This document shows positions 1 through 6,673 of a DNA stretch of 37,422 nucleotides, piece after piece. Position 1 is the first letter of the stretch; each line of letters begins with the position of its first letter. Both the position numbers and the translations under genes were made by a program. The stretch is from positions 1 through 37,422 of the forward strand of contig JAAVZL010000057.1 of the NCBI GenBank assembly GCA_022791635.1. The letters are read 5' to 3'. The notes under the pieces were generated by a model that saw only the letters and a list, made by a program, of their open reading frames with translations, ran no database searches and had not been told where the DNA came from. The stretch is from Lachnospiraceae bacterium. GTDB taxonomy: Bacteria; Bacillota; Clostridia; Lachnospirales; Lachnospiraceae.

Positions 1-2
1 AA

Positions 3-791
3 ATCTTATTTTTCCGTTTTATTATGGGCTATTTGATTTTACTGATAGCATACCCGCACCTTATAGCGGGATTAAACCGGAAGCAGGAAACGACCTTTGC
101 CGCTGCAGGCTTTTGCGGAGTATGTCTGTACTATTTGCTGGAAAATGTTGCATTGACTTATACAATGGCTTCCAATGTAGGCGTGATTATATCCGCAGCC
201 CCGTTTATCACCGCAACATTGGCGCACCTGTTTATGAAGTCGGAAGAAAGATTACGGATAAATTTTTTTATTGGCTTTATCATTGCAATGGCAGGAATCA
301 TATTGATTAGCTTTAATGGCTCACAACTAAAATTGAATCCCGTTGGAGATATTTTAGCGTTTGCCGCCGCCTTTGTGTGGGCTTGCTATTCTATCTTGGC
401 AAAAAGGATAGGAAGTTTCGGGCTTCCTGTTATCCTTACTACACGCAGAACATTTTTCTATGGCATTTTATTTATGATACCTACATTATTCCTGTTTGAC
501 TTTCAGTTAGATTTGCCTCGTTTTACGGATATGAAAAATCTGCTCAATATTTTGTATTTGGGAATCGGAGCGTCTGCTCTCTGTTTTGTAACATGGAATT
601 ATGCTGTAAAAGTATTAGGGGCAGTTAAAACAAGCATTTACATATACATGGTTCCTGTCATAACCGTTATAACGTCTATGCTGGTTCTGAAAGAAACAGT
701 TACATTTTTTTCTATAACCGGAACAATATTAGCTGTTGCCGGGCTGTTTCTTTCTAAATACAACAGGACAGGGAACAAAAAAGATAAATGA
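3..791 (+). CDS. EamA/DMT-family transporter, 5' end outside window
   Basis: An inner-membrane drug/metabolite transporter of the EamA (DMT) superfamily. Substrates in this family range from amino acids to nucleotides and cannot be inferred here. The visible 262 residues are almost entirely hydrophobic helices with short basic or glycine-rich turns, including the second EamA repeat (NPVGDILAFAAAFVWACYSI) and a C-terminal helix ending in a basic tail. An ATG lies at 24, but the frame stays open upstream to the window edge and reads ILFFRF before it. That resembles the Arg-containing second helix of EamA proteins, so the true start is outside the window. Family members are about 300 residues, so roughly 40 are missing. 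A DUF2000 gene follows 127 nt downstream on the same strand. Confidence 0.85.
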   Translation: MLFFRFIMGYLILLIAYPHLIAGLNRKQETTFAAAGFCGVCLYYLLENVALTYTMASNVGVIISAAPFITATLAHLFMKSEERLRINFFIGFIIAMAGIILISFNGSQLKLNPVGDILAFAAAFVWACYSILAKRIGSFGLPVILTTRRTFFYGILFMIPTLFLFDFQLDLPRFTDMKNLLNILYLGIGASALCFVTWNYAVKVLGAVKTSIYIYMVPVITVITSMLVLKETVTFFSITGTILAVAGLFLSKYNRTGNKKDK

Positions 792-918
792 ACCAGACGA
801 TTGTCTATCCTCTGTATGGTTCGTCTAATAAAAACATTCCAGAGAACAAAAAACTATTAGCTCATTATAGATTTTATAAAGCCTATCTTTACCGCTGTTA
901 TCAAAAGGAAGACTAAAA

Positions 919-1341
919 ATGGATTTACAAAATGAGAAGTGCGTCATGGTAATTGACGAAAATCTGCCGCTGGGAATTATCGCAAATACGGCGGCTATTA
1001 TGGGTATTACTTTGGGAAAGAAAATGCCGGAAGTTCTTGGCGCTGATGTATACGACAGAACCGGAAACGAACATTTAGGAATTATTAAATTTCCCGTACC
1101 CATTTTGAAAGGCAATACAGATATTATTAAAACTATCCGTGAGAAATTGTATGAGCCGGATTTTTCGGATTTAACAGTCGTTGATTTTTCAGATTTAGCA
1201 CAAGGTTGCAAAACCTATAATGAATTTATAGAGAAGATGAAAGAAGTACCGGAAACTGACTTAAATTATTTTGGGATTGCGATTTGCGGAGCAAAGAAGA
1301 AAATTAATAAATTGACCGGAAGCATGGCTTTACTACGATGA
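919..1341 (+). CDS. DUF2000 family protein
   Basis: A 140-residue soluble protein that I match to the DUF2000 family, small proteins with a peptidyl-tRNA-hydrolase-like fold and no established activity. The opening CVMVIDENLPLGIIANTAAI and the Gly-rich turn before the second strand are typical, as is the C-terminal FGIAICGAKKKINKLTGSMAL segment. Full length for the family. A Shine-Dalgarno-like AAAGGAAG lies about 8 nt before the ATG. It follows the EamA transporter on the same strand and may share its transcript. These families often sit next to transporters and regulators in Clostridia (recalled, not checked). Downstream is a large palindromic repeat, which would be the first strong RNA structure after the stop codon. 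Confidence 0.8.
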   Translation: MDLQNEKCVMVIDENLPLGIIANTAAIMGITLGKKMPEVLGADVYDRTGNEHLGIIKFPVPILKGNTDIIKTIREKLYEPDFSDLTVVDFSDLAQGCKTYNEFIEKMKEVPETDLNYFGIAICGAKKKINKLTGSMALLR

Positions 1342-1414
1342 ATAACAAGGCTTATACGCCCGGTTGTCCAATAATAATCAGAGAAAAACAGTTCAAATAA
1401 CTATAAATATCAAT

Positions 1415-1526
1415 GAGGTGTCGCAAAATAGGGCAACAGACTTTTCCATATCCGGTGTTCGGACGGTTCGCGTACAGCCGGACACCGGATATTGGAAAAG
1501 CCTGCCGCCCCATTTTGCGACACCTC
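1415..1526. repeat. dispersed palindromic repeat, copy A (short form)
   Basis: An imperfect 112-nt inverted repeat centred near 1470.5. The outer arms 1415-1433 and 1508-1526 pair almost perfectly (GGTGTCGCAAAAT against ATTTTGCGACACC). The inner arms carry TTTTCCATATCCGGTGT against its complement, and the centre is GGTTCGCGTACAG. It lacks the central hairpin of copies B and C. It ends 3 nt from the stop codon of the minus-strand repressor gene, and also lies 3' of the plus-strand DUF2000 gene, so it sits between convergent genes. Confidence 0.85.
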
Positions 1527-1529
1527 CGT

Positions 1530-1733
1530 CTACTCAATCTCAATATCCAAAGGCTTATCAAGCTCCTCAGAAACATATTTCCCATTCTTCTTCCTCTGGC
1601 GTACACATTCGGAGAGAAGATATTCAATCTGCCCGTTCACCGAGCGAAAATCGTCCTCTGCCCAGGCGGCAATTTCACCGTACAGCTTTGCAGAAAGGCG
1701 AAGGGGAATCTGTTTTTTCTGTGCATCTGCCAT
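1530..1733 (-). CDS. Arc/MetJ-type ribbon-helix-helix repressor
   Basis: A 67-residue protein with a ribbon-helix-helix DNA-binding fold. The strand KKQIPLRLSAKLYGEIAAWA is followed by DDFRSVNGQIEYLLSECVRQ, the classic RHH layout (polar/basic strand, helix, SVNGQIEYLL helix). It would act as a dimer on short palindromic or tandem operators. Its ATG lies 2 nt after the stop codon of the SPFH gene, so the two are translationally linked. The only promoter seen upstream, before the SPFH gene, carries a perfect palindrome. This suggests autoregulation of the pair (inference). The C-terminus is acidic and unstructured. Confidence 0.85.
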   Translation of the reverse strand: MADAQKKQIPLRLSAKLYGEIAAWAEDDFRSVNGQIEYLLSECVRQRKKNGKYVSEELDKPLDIEIE

Positions 1734-1735
1734 AA

Positions 1736-2767
1736 TTAATAGAGGCTTCCGGAATTCACAACCGGCTGTGCATCATGATTCCCGCACAGAACAACCAGGA
1801 GATTGGATACCATTGCCGCCTTCCGTTCCTCATCCAACTCCACCGTATGCTTCTCATTCAGACGCTCCAGGGCCAGCTCCACCATTCCCACAGCTCCGTC
1901 CACAATCATCTTCCGCGCATCTATAATAGCGGAAGCCTGCTGCCTCTGCAGCATAACGGCCGCAATCTCAGGGGCATAAGCCAGGTACGTAATCCTCGCC
2001 TCCAAAATCTCCAGCCCCGCGTCCGCCACCTTCTGCTGGATCTCATTCCGAATCCGGGAAGCCACAACCTCACTGGATCCTCTTAAGCTCCCCTCATCCG
2101 CAATCCCATCCCCCGTAGTATCCACATTGGGAGCCACGTCATAAGGATAGATCCGCACAATATCCCGGAGAGCGCTGTCACACTGAAGAGACAAATACTC
2201 CTTATAATTATCCACATTGAACACAGCTTTCGCCGTATCCACCACCCGCCACATAACGGCAATTCCAATCTCCACCGGATTGCCCAGACAGTCATTGATC
2301 TTCTGACGGCTGTTATTCAAAGTCATAACCTTCAAAGAAATCTTCTTACTAACCCCATCGCCACTTAAAGACGCCTGCCCATAGGAGATCCGGAGAGGAT
2401 TACCGCTTCCCCCATCCACATCCCCACTCTGACTGAGCCTGGTCTTAGCCGCCGGATTCACACTGCCGCAAAACGGATTCACATAGTAGAACCCTTCCTT
2501 CTTCAAAGTCCCCACATAATTACCGAAAAGCGTAAGAACCAGCGCCTCCTGAGGCTTCAAAATCTTAAGCCCCATGAGAGGAACCCAACCAACAGTAATC
2601 CAAATAGCTCCAACAACCACCAACACCACCGAAAAAGCACCCATAGCACCATCATCCGACAAATTCGCCCCCAAAATCAAAATTCCAATACCCACCACAT
2701 ACAGCAGAATAATCAGCCCCAGCATAGCAAGCCCATTCCGCCTCTGATTCAAAACCTTTTCCTTCAT
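1736..2767 (-). CDS. SPFH/band-7 domain membrane protein
   Basis: A 343-residue member of the SPFH (stomatin/prohibitin/flotillin/HflK) family. Two N-terminal membrane segments (about residues 9-30 and 37-62) are followed by the SPFH domain, with LKILKPQEALVLTLFGNYVG entering it. Near the end is a coiled, alanine/glutamate-rich helix including EILEARITYLAYAPEIAAVM and RQQASAIIDARK. Such proteins oligomerise as membrane scaffolds. The start is the ATG at 2767, because GGAGGGG lies 8 nt upstream of it; an earlier in-frame ATG at 2782 overlaps that ribosome site. First gene of a two-gene unit with the RHH repressor downstream, an arrangement I recall from other Clostridia. No protease partner (NfeD-like) is present nearby. 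Confidence 0.88.
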   Translation of the reverse strand: MKEKVLNQRRNGLAMLGLIILLYVVGIGILILGANLSDDGAMGAFSVVLVVVGAIWITVGWVPLMGLKILKPQEALVLTLFGNYVGTLKKEGFYYVNPFCGSVNPAAKTRLSQSGDVDGGSGNPLRISYGQASLSGDGVSKKISLKVMTLNNSRQKINDCLGNPVEIGIAVMWRVVDTAKAVFNVDNYKEYLSLQCDSALRDIVRIYPYDVAPNVDTTGDGIADEGSLRGSSEVVASRIRNEIQQKVADAGLEILEARITYLAYAPEIAAVMLQRQQASAIIDARKMIVDGAVGMVELALERLNEKHTVELDEERKAAMVSNLLVVLCGNHDAQPVVNSGSLY

Positions 2768-2786
2768 GAAAATCCCCTCCATTTCT

Positions 2787-2800
2787 TTTTGATATCAAAA
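2787..2800. promoter_or_regulatory. perfect 14-bp palindrome, candidate RHH operator
   Basis: TTTTGATATCAAAA is a perfect palindrome abutting the -10 element of the SPFH promoter, in the expected transcription start region. On the minus strand a TGATAT half-site also occurs a few bases upstream, giving a tandem arrangement. The co-transcribed ribbon-helix-helix gene is the obvious candidate ligand (inference). Confidence 0.6.
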
Positions 2801-2828
2801 TCATATCACTTAGATATTCCTTTGTCAA
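2800..2828 (-). promoter_or_regulatory. sigma-A-type promoter for SPFH-RHH operon
   Basis: On the minus strand, TTGACA (2823-2828), a 17-nt spacer, then TATGAT (2800-2805). This is a near-consensus housekeeping promoter about 35 nt upstream of the SPFH start codon. Confidence 0.75.
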
Positions 2829-2885
2829 GGCCATTTTCAAAAAAGTCCTGTATACTTTTCAATTGACCTTATCAGAAAAGTTCAA

Positions 2886-3064
2886 GGGAGGATTGCCGCA
2901 AAACAGGACAGCAGGCTTTTCCGATATCCAGTGTCCGGCTGTTCGCGTACAGGCTGTCTGATATTGGCGGACTTTACATCCGACAAGAGCAGACAGAATG
3001 TACGCGAACCGTCCGAACACAGGATATGGAAAAGCCTGCTGTCCTGTTTTGCGGCAATCCCCTC
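2886..3064. repeat. dispersed palindromic repeat, copy B (long form)
   Basis: A 179-nt palindrome centred at 2975. The outer arms 2886-2916 and 3035-3064 are complementary with almost no mismatch and are specific to this copy (GATTGCCGCAAAACAGGACA on the left). The conserved core halves are 2917-2964 and 2988-3034, with a small imperfect central hairpin. The left core half is identical to that of copy C over 48 nt, and the right half differs by one base over 47 nt. It starts 24 nt past the EIIB stop codon and lies upstream of the SPFH promoter. No U-tract follows it in the direction of transcription. Confidence 0.92.
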
Positions 3065-3088
3065 ACACCCTACCGTTAATCCGCACTT

Positions 3089-3391
3089 CTATCCTTTTTT
3101 CATCAACTTCTCCAACTGATTCATCACATTCCCAGCATTCATCATCCCAAAATCCTGCGGAGCAATCGCCATCACCGGCACCTCCCCCGCCTGTTTCTTA
3201 ATATCCTCCAAAGCAAACCGAATCTGAGGTCCCAAAAGAATCGCATCCGCCTCCTCCAGGTGCTCATCAAGTTCCACCATCGGATAAGCATGAACCTCCG
3301 CCTCTATTCCCCGGTTCTTCGCTTCCTCCTCAAGCTTCTTTACCATCATTCCCGTACTCATTCCAAGATTACATAACATAATAATATTCAT
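3089..3391 (-). CDS. PTS lactose/cellobiose-family EIIB
   Basis: A 100-residue cytoplasmic EIIB of the lactose/cellobiose PTS family, which passes phosphate from EIIA to the incoming sugar. The N-terminal strand IIMLCNLGMSTG contains the phosphorylated Cys7 followed by the P-loop-like NLGMSTG. The rest shows the usual alpha/beta pattern, with VDAILLGPQIRFALEDI-like features (here EADAILLGPQIRFALEDIKK). Length is normal. The start codon lies 3 nt after the EIIC stop, with its ribosome site CAGGAGT inside the end of EIIC. It is the last gene of the operon EIIA, 6-phospho-beta-glucosidase, EIIC, EIIB, and is followed by palindromic repeat B. Confidence 0.93.
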   Translation of the reverse strand: MNIIMLCNLGMSTGMMVKKLEEEAKNRGIEAEVHAYPMVELDEHLEEADAILLGPQIRFALEDIKKQAGEVPVMAIAPQDFGMMNAGNVMNQLEKLMKKG

Positions 3392-3394
3392 CGC

Positions 3395-4702
3395 TTACTC
3401 CTGTACAGAGCCAGCCTCTTCCGCCAGCTTCTGCTTCTCATAGACTTTAAAAAACGGCAAATAAACCACCATATCAATGACAATCAGCACAATCGTAAGA
3501 ACAATCGCCCTCCAATCCAGCGTCGCAATAAACGCCGAAATAGGAGCCGGCATGTTCCACCCGCCATAGGCAAAGGACTTATTCACCAGCCCCGTTGCCA
3601 TACAAACATAAGTAATCACACCATTCAGCGGCATCGCCACAATAAAAGGAATCAAAAGCGTAGGATTATACATAATCGGAAGACCAAAAATCAACGGCTC
3701 ATTGATATTGAACAACGCCGGCACAACCCCCAAGCGCCCAATGGTCTTAATCTGCTTAGACTTACTGGTCATAGCAAGAAAAGCCAGCCCCAAAGTCGCC
3801 CCGCTTCCACCAATGGTCATAAAGGTCCACCAGAAAGGCTCATTTACAATATAAGGAAGAGCCACCGCCGCAGTACCGGCCGTAAACGCCGCCATATTCG
3901 CACTATAATTATTCATCAGAAACACATCCAAAGGCCCCGTAATCACCGAGTCATGAATACCAAACCACCAAAGAATCATAACCAGAACAGCCAAGAAAAT
4001 AATTCCTCCGATACTGTCCACAAGCCCCATAAGCGGCGACATCACAAGGGTCATCAGCTCCGGAATCGGAGAACCCGTAATACCCATAAGAATCTGTCCC
4101 ACAACGCCAAACAGCACAAAAATGATAATCACCGGCACCAAATTCCCCAGAGAATCCGCCAGCGCCGGCGGCACCCCTGCTCCGGACAGATCGATATGCC
4201 CAACCTTCTTCTCTGCCAGCATCCGATAAAGCTCAAAGGACACAATGGAAGCCACCAGAGCCACAAACAATCCTGTACCCCCCAGATAATCAAAGGTCAG
4301 GCTCCCCTCCGGATTCATGGTCGCCCAAATCAGGAAGGACATAGTCGTAATCAAAACCGGCATATGCGGCGTCATTTTATGCTGCTTTGCCAAATTAAGT
4401 CCCATGCCCATGGCAATCCAGAAAGCAAGCAGATTCATCGTTACCGCATTGATAAAATTAAAGGTAGGCCCGGTAAAGTCCGCAAATGCCTGCCACCCCT
4501 GCATAAGCGTGCGCGCAATCCCCGGATCCATAACCGTGTAATCAGCCGGAGGTGAAATCAGAACCAACGCCAGAGATCCTACCGTGATAAATGGAATCAT
4601 GGCAAAGAATGAGTTCTGCAGCGCAACCACATACTTATTCCTTCCCAGCTTATTTGCCATAGGGGCAATGTGTTTTTCTATAAACTCCGTAAATTTACCC
4701 AT
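3395..4702 (-). CDS. PTS cellobiose-family EIIC permease
   Basis: A 435-residue membrane component of the lactose/cellobiose PTS family (CelB/LicC type) that translocates beta-glucosides while they are phosphorylated. The N-terminus FIEKHIAPMANKLGRNKYVV is characteristic, followed by about ten hydrophobic segments. The conserved loop FNINEPLIFGLPIMYNPTLL contains the Asn-Glu-Pro sugar-binding motif of this family. Length is normal. Its ATG overlaps the end of the upstream glycosidase gene by 8 nt, and EIIB follows 3 nt downstream, so translation is coupled across the operon. The neighbouring 6-phospho-beta-glucosidase supports cellobiose, or a similar disaccharide or aryl glucoside, as substrate. 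Confidence 0.94.
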   Translation of the reverse strand: MGKFTEFIEKHIAPMANKLGRNKYVVALQNSFFAMIPFITVGSLALVLISPPADYTVMDPGIARTLMQGWQAFADFTGPTFNFINAVTMNLLAFWIAMGMGLNLAKQHKMTPHMPVLITTMSFLIWATMNPEGSLTFDYLGGTGLFVALVASIVSFELYRMLAEKKVGHIDLSGAGVPPALADSLGNLVPVIIIFVLFGVVGQILMGITGSPIPELMTLVMSPLMGLVDSIGGIIFLAVLVMILWWFGIHDSVITGPLDVFLMNNYSANMAAFTAGTAAVALPYIVNEPFWWTFMTIGGSGATLGLAFLAMTSKSKQIKTIGRLGVVPALFNINEPLIFGLPIMYNPTLLIPFIVAMPLNGVITYVCMATGLVNKSFAYGGWNMPAPISAFIATLDWRAIVLTIVLIVIDMVVYLPFFKVYEKQKLAEEAGSVQE

Positions 4703-6098
4703 GAAATTTCATTCCTTTCTCCTGTATTTTATTCTTATACCAGTAATAACTGTCCTTAGGAATCCGTCTAAGCTCCTCGCTATCATAGTCAATGTAAACC
4801 AGTCCATAACGCTTCTTATAGCCATTGATCCAACTGTAGACATCCATCGTAGACCACACAAAGTAGCCCCGCACATCACAGCCGTCCTCCATAGCCTTTT
4901 CTATCCAGTCCACATATCCATTCAGATAGTCAATGCGGTAGGCATCGTGAATCTGCCCCTCCACCGGCTCATCATAATTCCCCACACCGTTCTCAGTAAT
5001 AATCACCGGCGTCCTTGGATACAGCTCCTTAAGGGTCATCAAAAGGTCATAAATAGACTGAGGACAAATCTCCATACCCCAAGGAGTCTTCTCCATGTTC
5101 TTGTCCTCCCCCAGGCTGAACCAGCCGCCAATCTGAAATTTTTCATTTTCTCCGTTCCCTTTATTGTTGGCCTTAAGATTCGTGCCATCCCCCTCACAGG
5201 GCTCCGCAATATAACGGTTATAGGCATTAATCCCCAGATAATCCACAGTCCCCTTTGCAAATACCTCCAAGTCCTCCGAAAGCATATAGGAAAGGTCATA
5301 CCCGTCCTCCTTAAGCTGCTCCAGAAAATCCTCCGGATAGCTTCCCTTCACGCACACATCATTCACGCAAAGGTTAAAAAACAGCTCCGCCTTTCTAACC
5401 GCTTTTTCACATTCGGGACTGATGTCTCCTGCCACAATAGGATAGCTGTCGCTCACCAGGCCAATCATCCCCTGATTTCCAAGCTCCCGATACAAAGACA
5501 CGGCCCTTGCGCTTGCCAGCATCATATGATACATAGCTCTCCATCTTCGCTCCAGGCTTTGGACGTTAGGCGGATAATTTCCATACCCATAACAGCACAG
5601 CGTCTCATAATTGGGCTCATTGATCGTCACCCAATATTTGACCCGATCACCGAATTCCTCAAAGCAAATACGGGCATATTCCAGATACTGTTCCACAATC
5701 CTGCGGTTCTCCCATCCGCCTGCCTCAAACAAAGGCTGCGGCAAATCATAGTGATAGAGCGTCACCAAGGGCTCCACCTGATACTGAAGACACGTATCAA
5801 TCAGCCGATTATAGAAGTCTATTCCCTCCCGGTTCCTTTCTCCGACGCCTGTGGGAAGAATCCTTGTCCATGCAATGGAAAAACGGTAGGCATTCTGTCC
5901 GCCCTCCGCCAGCATCCGAATATCCTCCTCATACCGATGATAATGGTCGCAGGCCACGTCCCCGGTAACCGGGTTTACATCATTCTTCTCACTGTGGCAG
6001 AACACATCCCAGTTGGACAAGCCCTTATTTCCTTCTCTCCAGCCGCCCTCACACTGATAGGCTGCCGTGGCGCTTCCCCACAAAAAATTTCTACTCAT
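4695..6098 (-). CDS. GH1 6-phospho-beta-glucosidase
   Basis: A 467-residue glycoside hydrolase family 1 enzyme that cleaves phosphorylated beta-glucosides brought in by the adjacent PTS. The N-terminal FLWGSATAAYQCEGG is the GH1 signature. TINEPN places the acid/base at Glu161, and ITENGVG places the nucleophile at Glu369. Near the C-terminus, SWINGYKKRY fits the Ser-x6-Lys-x-Tyr pattern that binds the 6-phosphate in phospho-glycosidases; non-phospho GH1 enzymes have Glu in place of the Ser. The gene overlaps EIIA upstream and EIIC downstream by 8 nt each, indicating tight coupling. The preference for glucose over galactose at the glycone is inferred from the cellobiose-type PTS, not from a residue. 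Confidence 0.95.
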   Translation of the reverse strand: MSRNFLWGSATAAYQCEGGWREGNKGLSNWDVFCHSEKNDVNPVTGDVACDHYHRYEEDIRMLAEGGQNAYRFSIAWTRILPTGVGERNREGIDFYNRLIDTCLQYQVEPLVTLYHYDLPQPLFEAGGWENRRIVEQYLEYARICFEEFGDRVKYWVTINEPNYETLCCYGYGNYPPNVQSLERRWRAMYHMMLASARAVSLYRELGNQGMIGLVSDSYPIVAGDISPECEKAVRKAELFFNLCVNDVCVKGSYPEDFLEQLKEDGYDLSYMLSEDLEVFAKGTVDYLGINAYNRYIAEPCEGDGTNLKANNKGNGENEKFQIGGWFSLGEDKNMEKTPWGMEICPQSIYDLLMTLKELYPRTPVIITENGVGNYDEPVEGQIHDAYRIDYLNGYVDWIEKAMEDGCDVRGYFVWSTMDVYSWINGYKKRYGLVYIDYDSEELRRIPKDSYYWYKNKIQEKGMKFHG

Positions 6099-6432
6099 TT
6101 ACCCTCTCCCTTCTCAAGGCGTGCAGCTCCTGATATACGCTCACAAATTCCTGAGCCAGACGCTCATACATCAGCGCCATGGTCAAATGATCCTGCGCAT
6201 GAACCATCAAAATACTGTAGACCATGTCCTCTCCCTCTGCCTCACCGGCCAGCAGATCATTCTGCGTATTGTGAGCCTCCACCATGGATTTTCTTCCCTC
6301 GGCAATGGAAGCCTCCGCCTCTTCATAATTTCCCTTCCGCGCTTCTGCAATGGCTTTAAAATACCAGGAAAACGCATCTCCCGCATAGCCAATCAGCTGA
6401 AACGCCATTGCCTGTATCTCTCCCTTATTCAT
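6091..6432 (-). CDS. PTS lactose/cellobiose-family EIIA
   Basis: A 113-residue trimeric-helical-bundle EIIA that receives phosphate from HPr. The segment MVHAQDHLT contains the phosphorylated His, at residue 78 with the start chosen here, which is the same position as in the best-studied lactose EIIA. The helices are rich in Ala and Glu (GNYEEAEASIAEGRKSMVEA), as is usual. I take the ATG at 6432 rather than one six codons earlier, because GGAGGGAGGT lies about 7 nt upstream and contains the earlier ATG. First gene of the PTS operon, overlapping the glycosidase start by 8 nt. Transcription probably starts in the 6451-6500 region, divergent from the activator gene. Confidence 0.93.
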   Translation of the reverse strand: MNKGEIQAMAFQLIGYAGDAFSWYFKAIAEARKGNYEEAEASIAEGRKSMVEAHNTQNDLLAGEAEGEDMVYSILMVHAQDHLTMALMYERLAQEFVSVYQELHALRRERVNE

Positions 6433-6467
6433 GTACGCACCTCCCTCCATACAGGCCTCTTATATCC

Positions 6468-6496
6468 AGCATATTCTTTCATTTATGGGATCTCAA
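6468..6496 (-). promoter_or_regulatory. candidate promoter of the cellobiose PTS operon
   Basis: On the minus strand, TTGAGA (6491-6496), a 17-nt spacer, then TATGCT (6468-6473). The weak -10 fits a promoter that needs activation by the divergent PRD regulator (inference). Confidence 0.5.
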
Positions 6497-6545
6497 ATCC
6501 GCTTTTTCCTCCCTGATAGGAAATTTTTCCTCTTGACATTTTTCT

Positions 6546-6566
6546 TTTTCCTGGCATCCCGGAAAA
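6546..6566. promoter_or_regulatory. inverted repeat between divergent PTS genes, candidate activator site
   Basis: TTTTCC and GGAAAA separated by 9 nt (TGGCATCCC), located about 50-70 bp upstream of the PTS operon's candidate -35. A second related element, GGAAATTTTTCC, sits at 6519-6530. The spacing and position fit an activator site for the LicR-like protein encoded divergently. This is inference; no published consensus was matched. Confidence 0.4.
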
Positions 6567-6595
6567 TCTAATCTCTCCCCGATTCCAATGTCTTA

Positions 6596-6624
6596 TTGCA
6601 AAATGCAGAGCCCTTTTTTATAAT
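6596..6624 (+). promoter_or_regulatory. sigma-A-type promoter for the PRD activator gene
   Basis: TTGCAA (6596-6601), a 17-nt spacer and a perfect TATAAT (6619-6624), about 50 nt before the ATG at 6674. AAGGGGGAG provides the ribosome site. Confidence 0.7.
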
Positions 6625-6673
6625 AAAATTGTAAATCCTTATAACTGATTAGGCCACAAGGGGGAGAACTGTT

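Noticed and set aside
790..826. Overlapping short inverted repeats after the EamA gene (GAACCA/TGGTTC and AGACGA/TCGTCT)
   Set aside because: The arms cannot pair together without a pseudoknot and no U-tract follows, so this is not a supported terminator.
2931..3201. Short open frames in palindrome B that resemble those in palindrome C
   Set aside because: The similarity is explained by the shared DNA core. Both strands and several frames are open and none has a ribosome site.
4584..6359. A 591-codon open frame on the plus strand opposite the PTS EIIC and 6-phospho-beta-glucosidase genes
   Set aside because: The sense strand carries full GH1 and EIIC motifs. The antisense translation has no recognisable domain and arises from the codon bias of the real genes.
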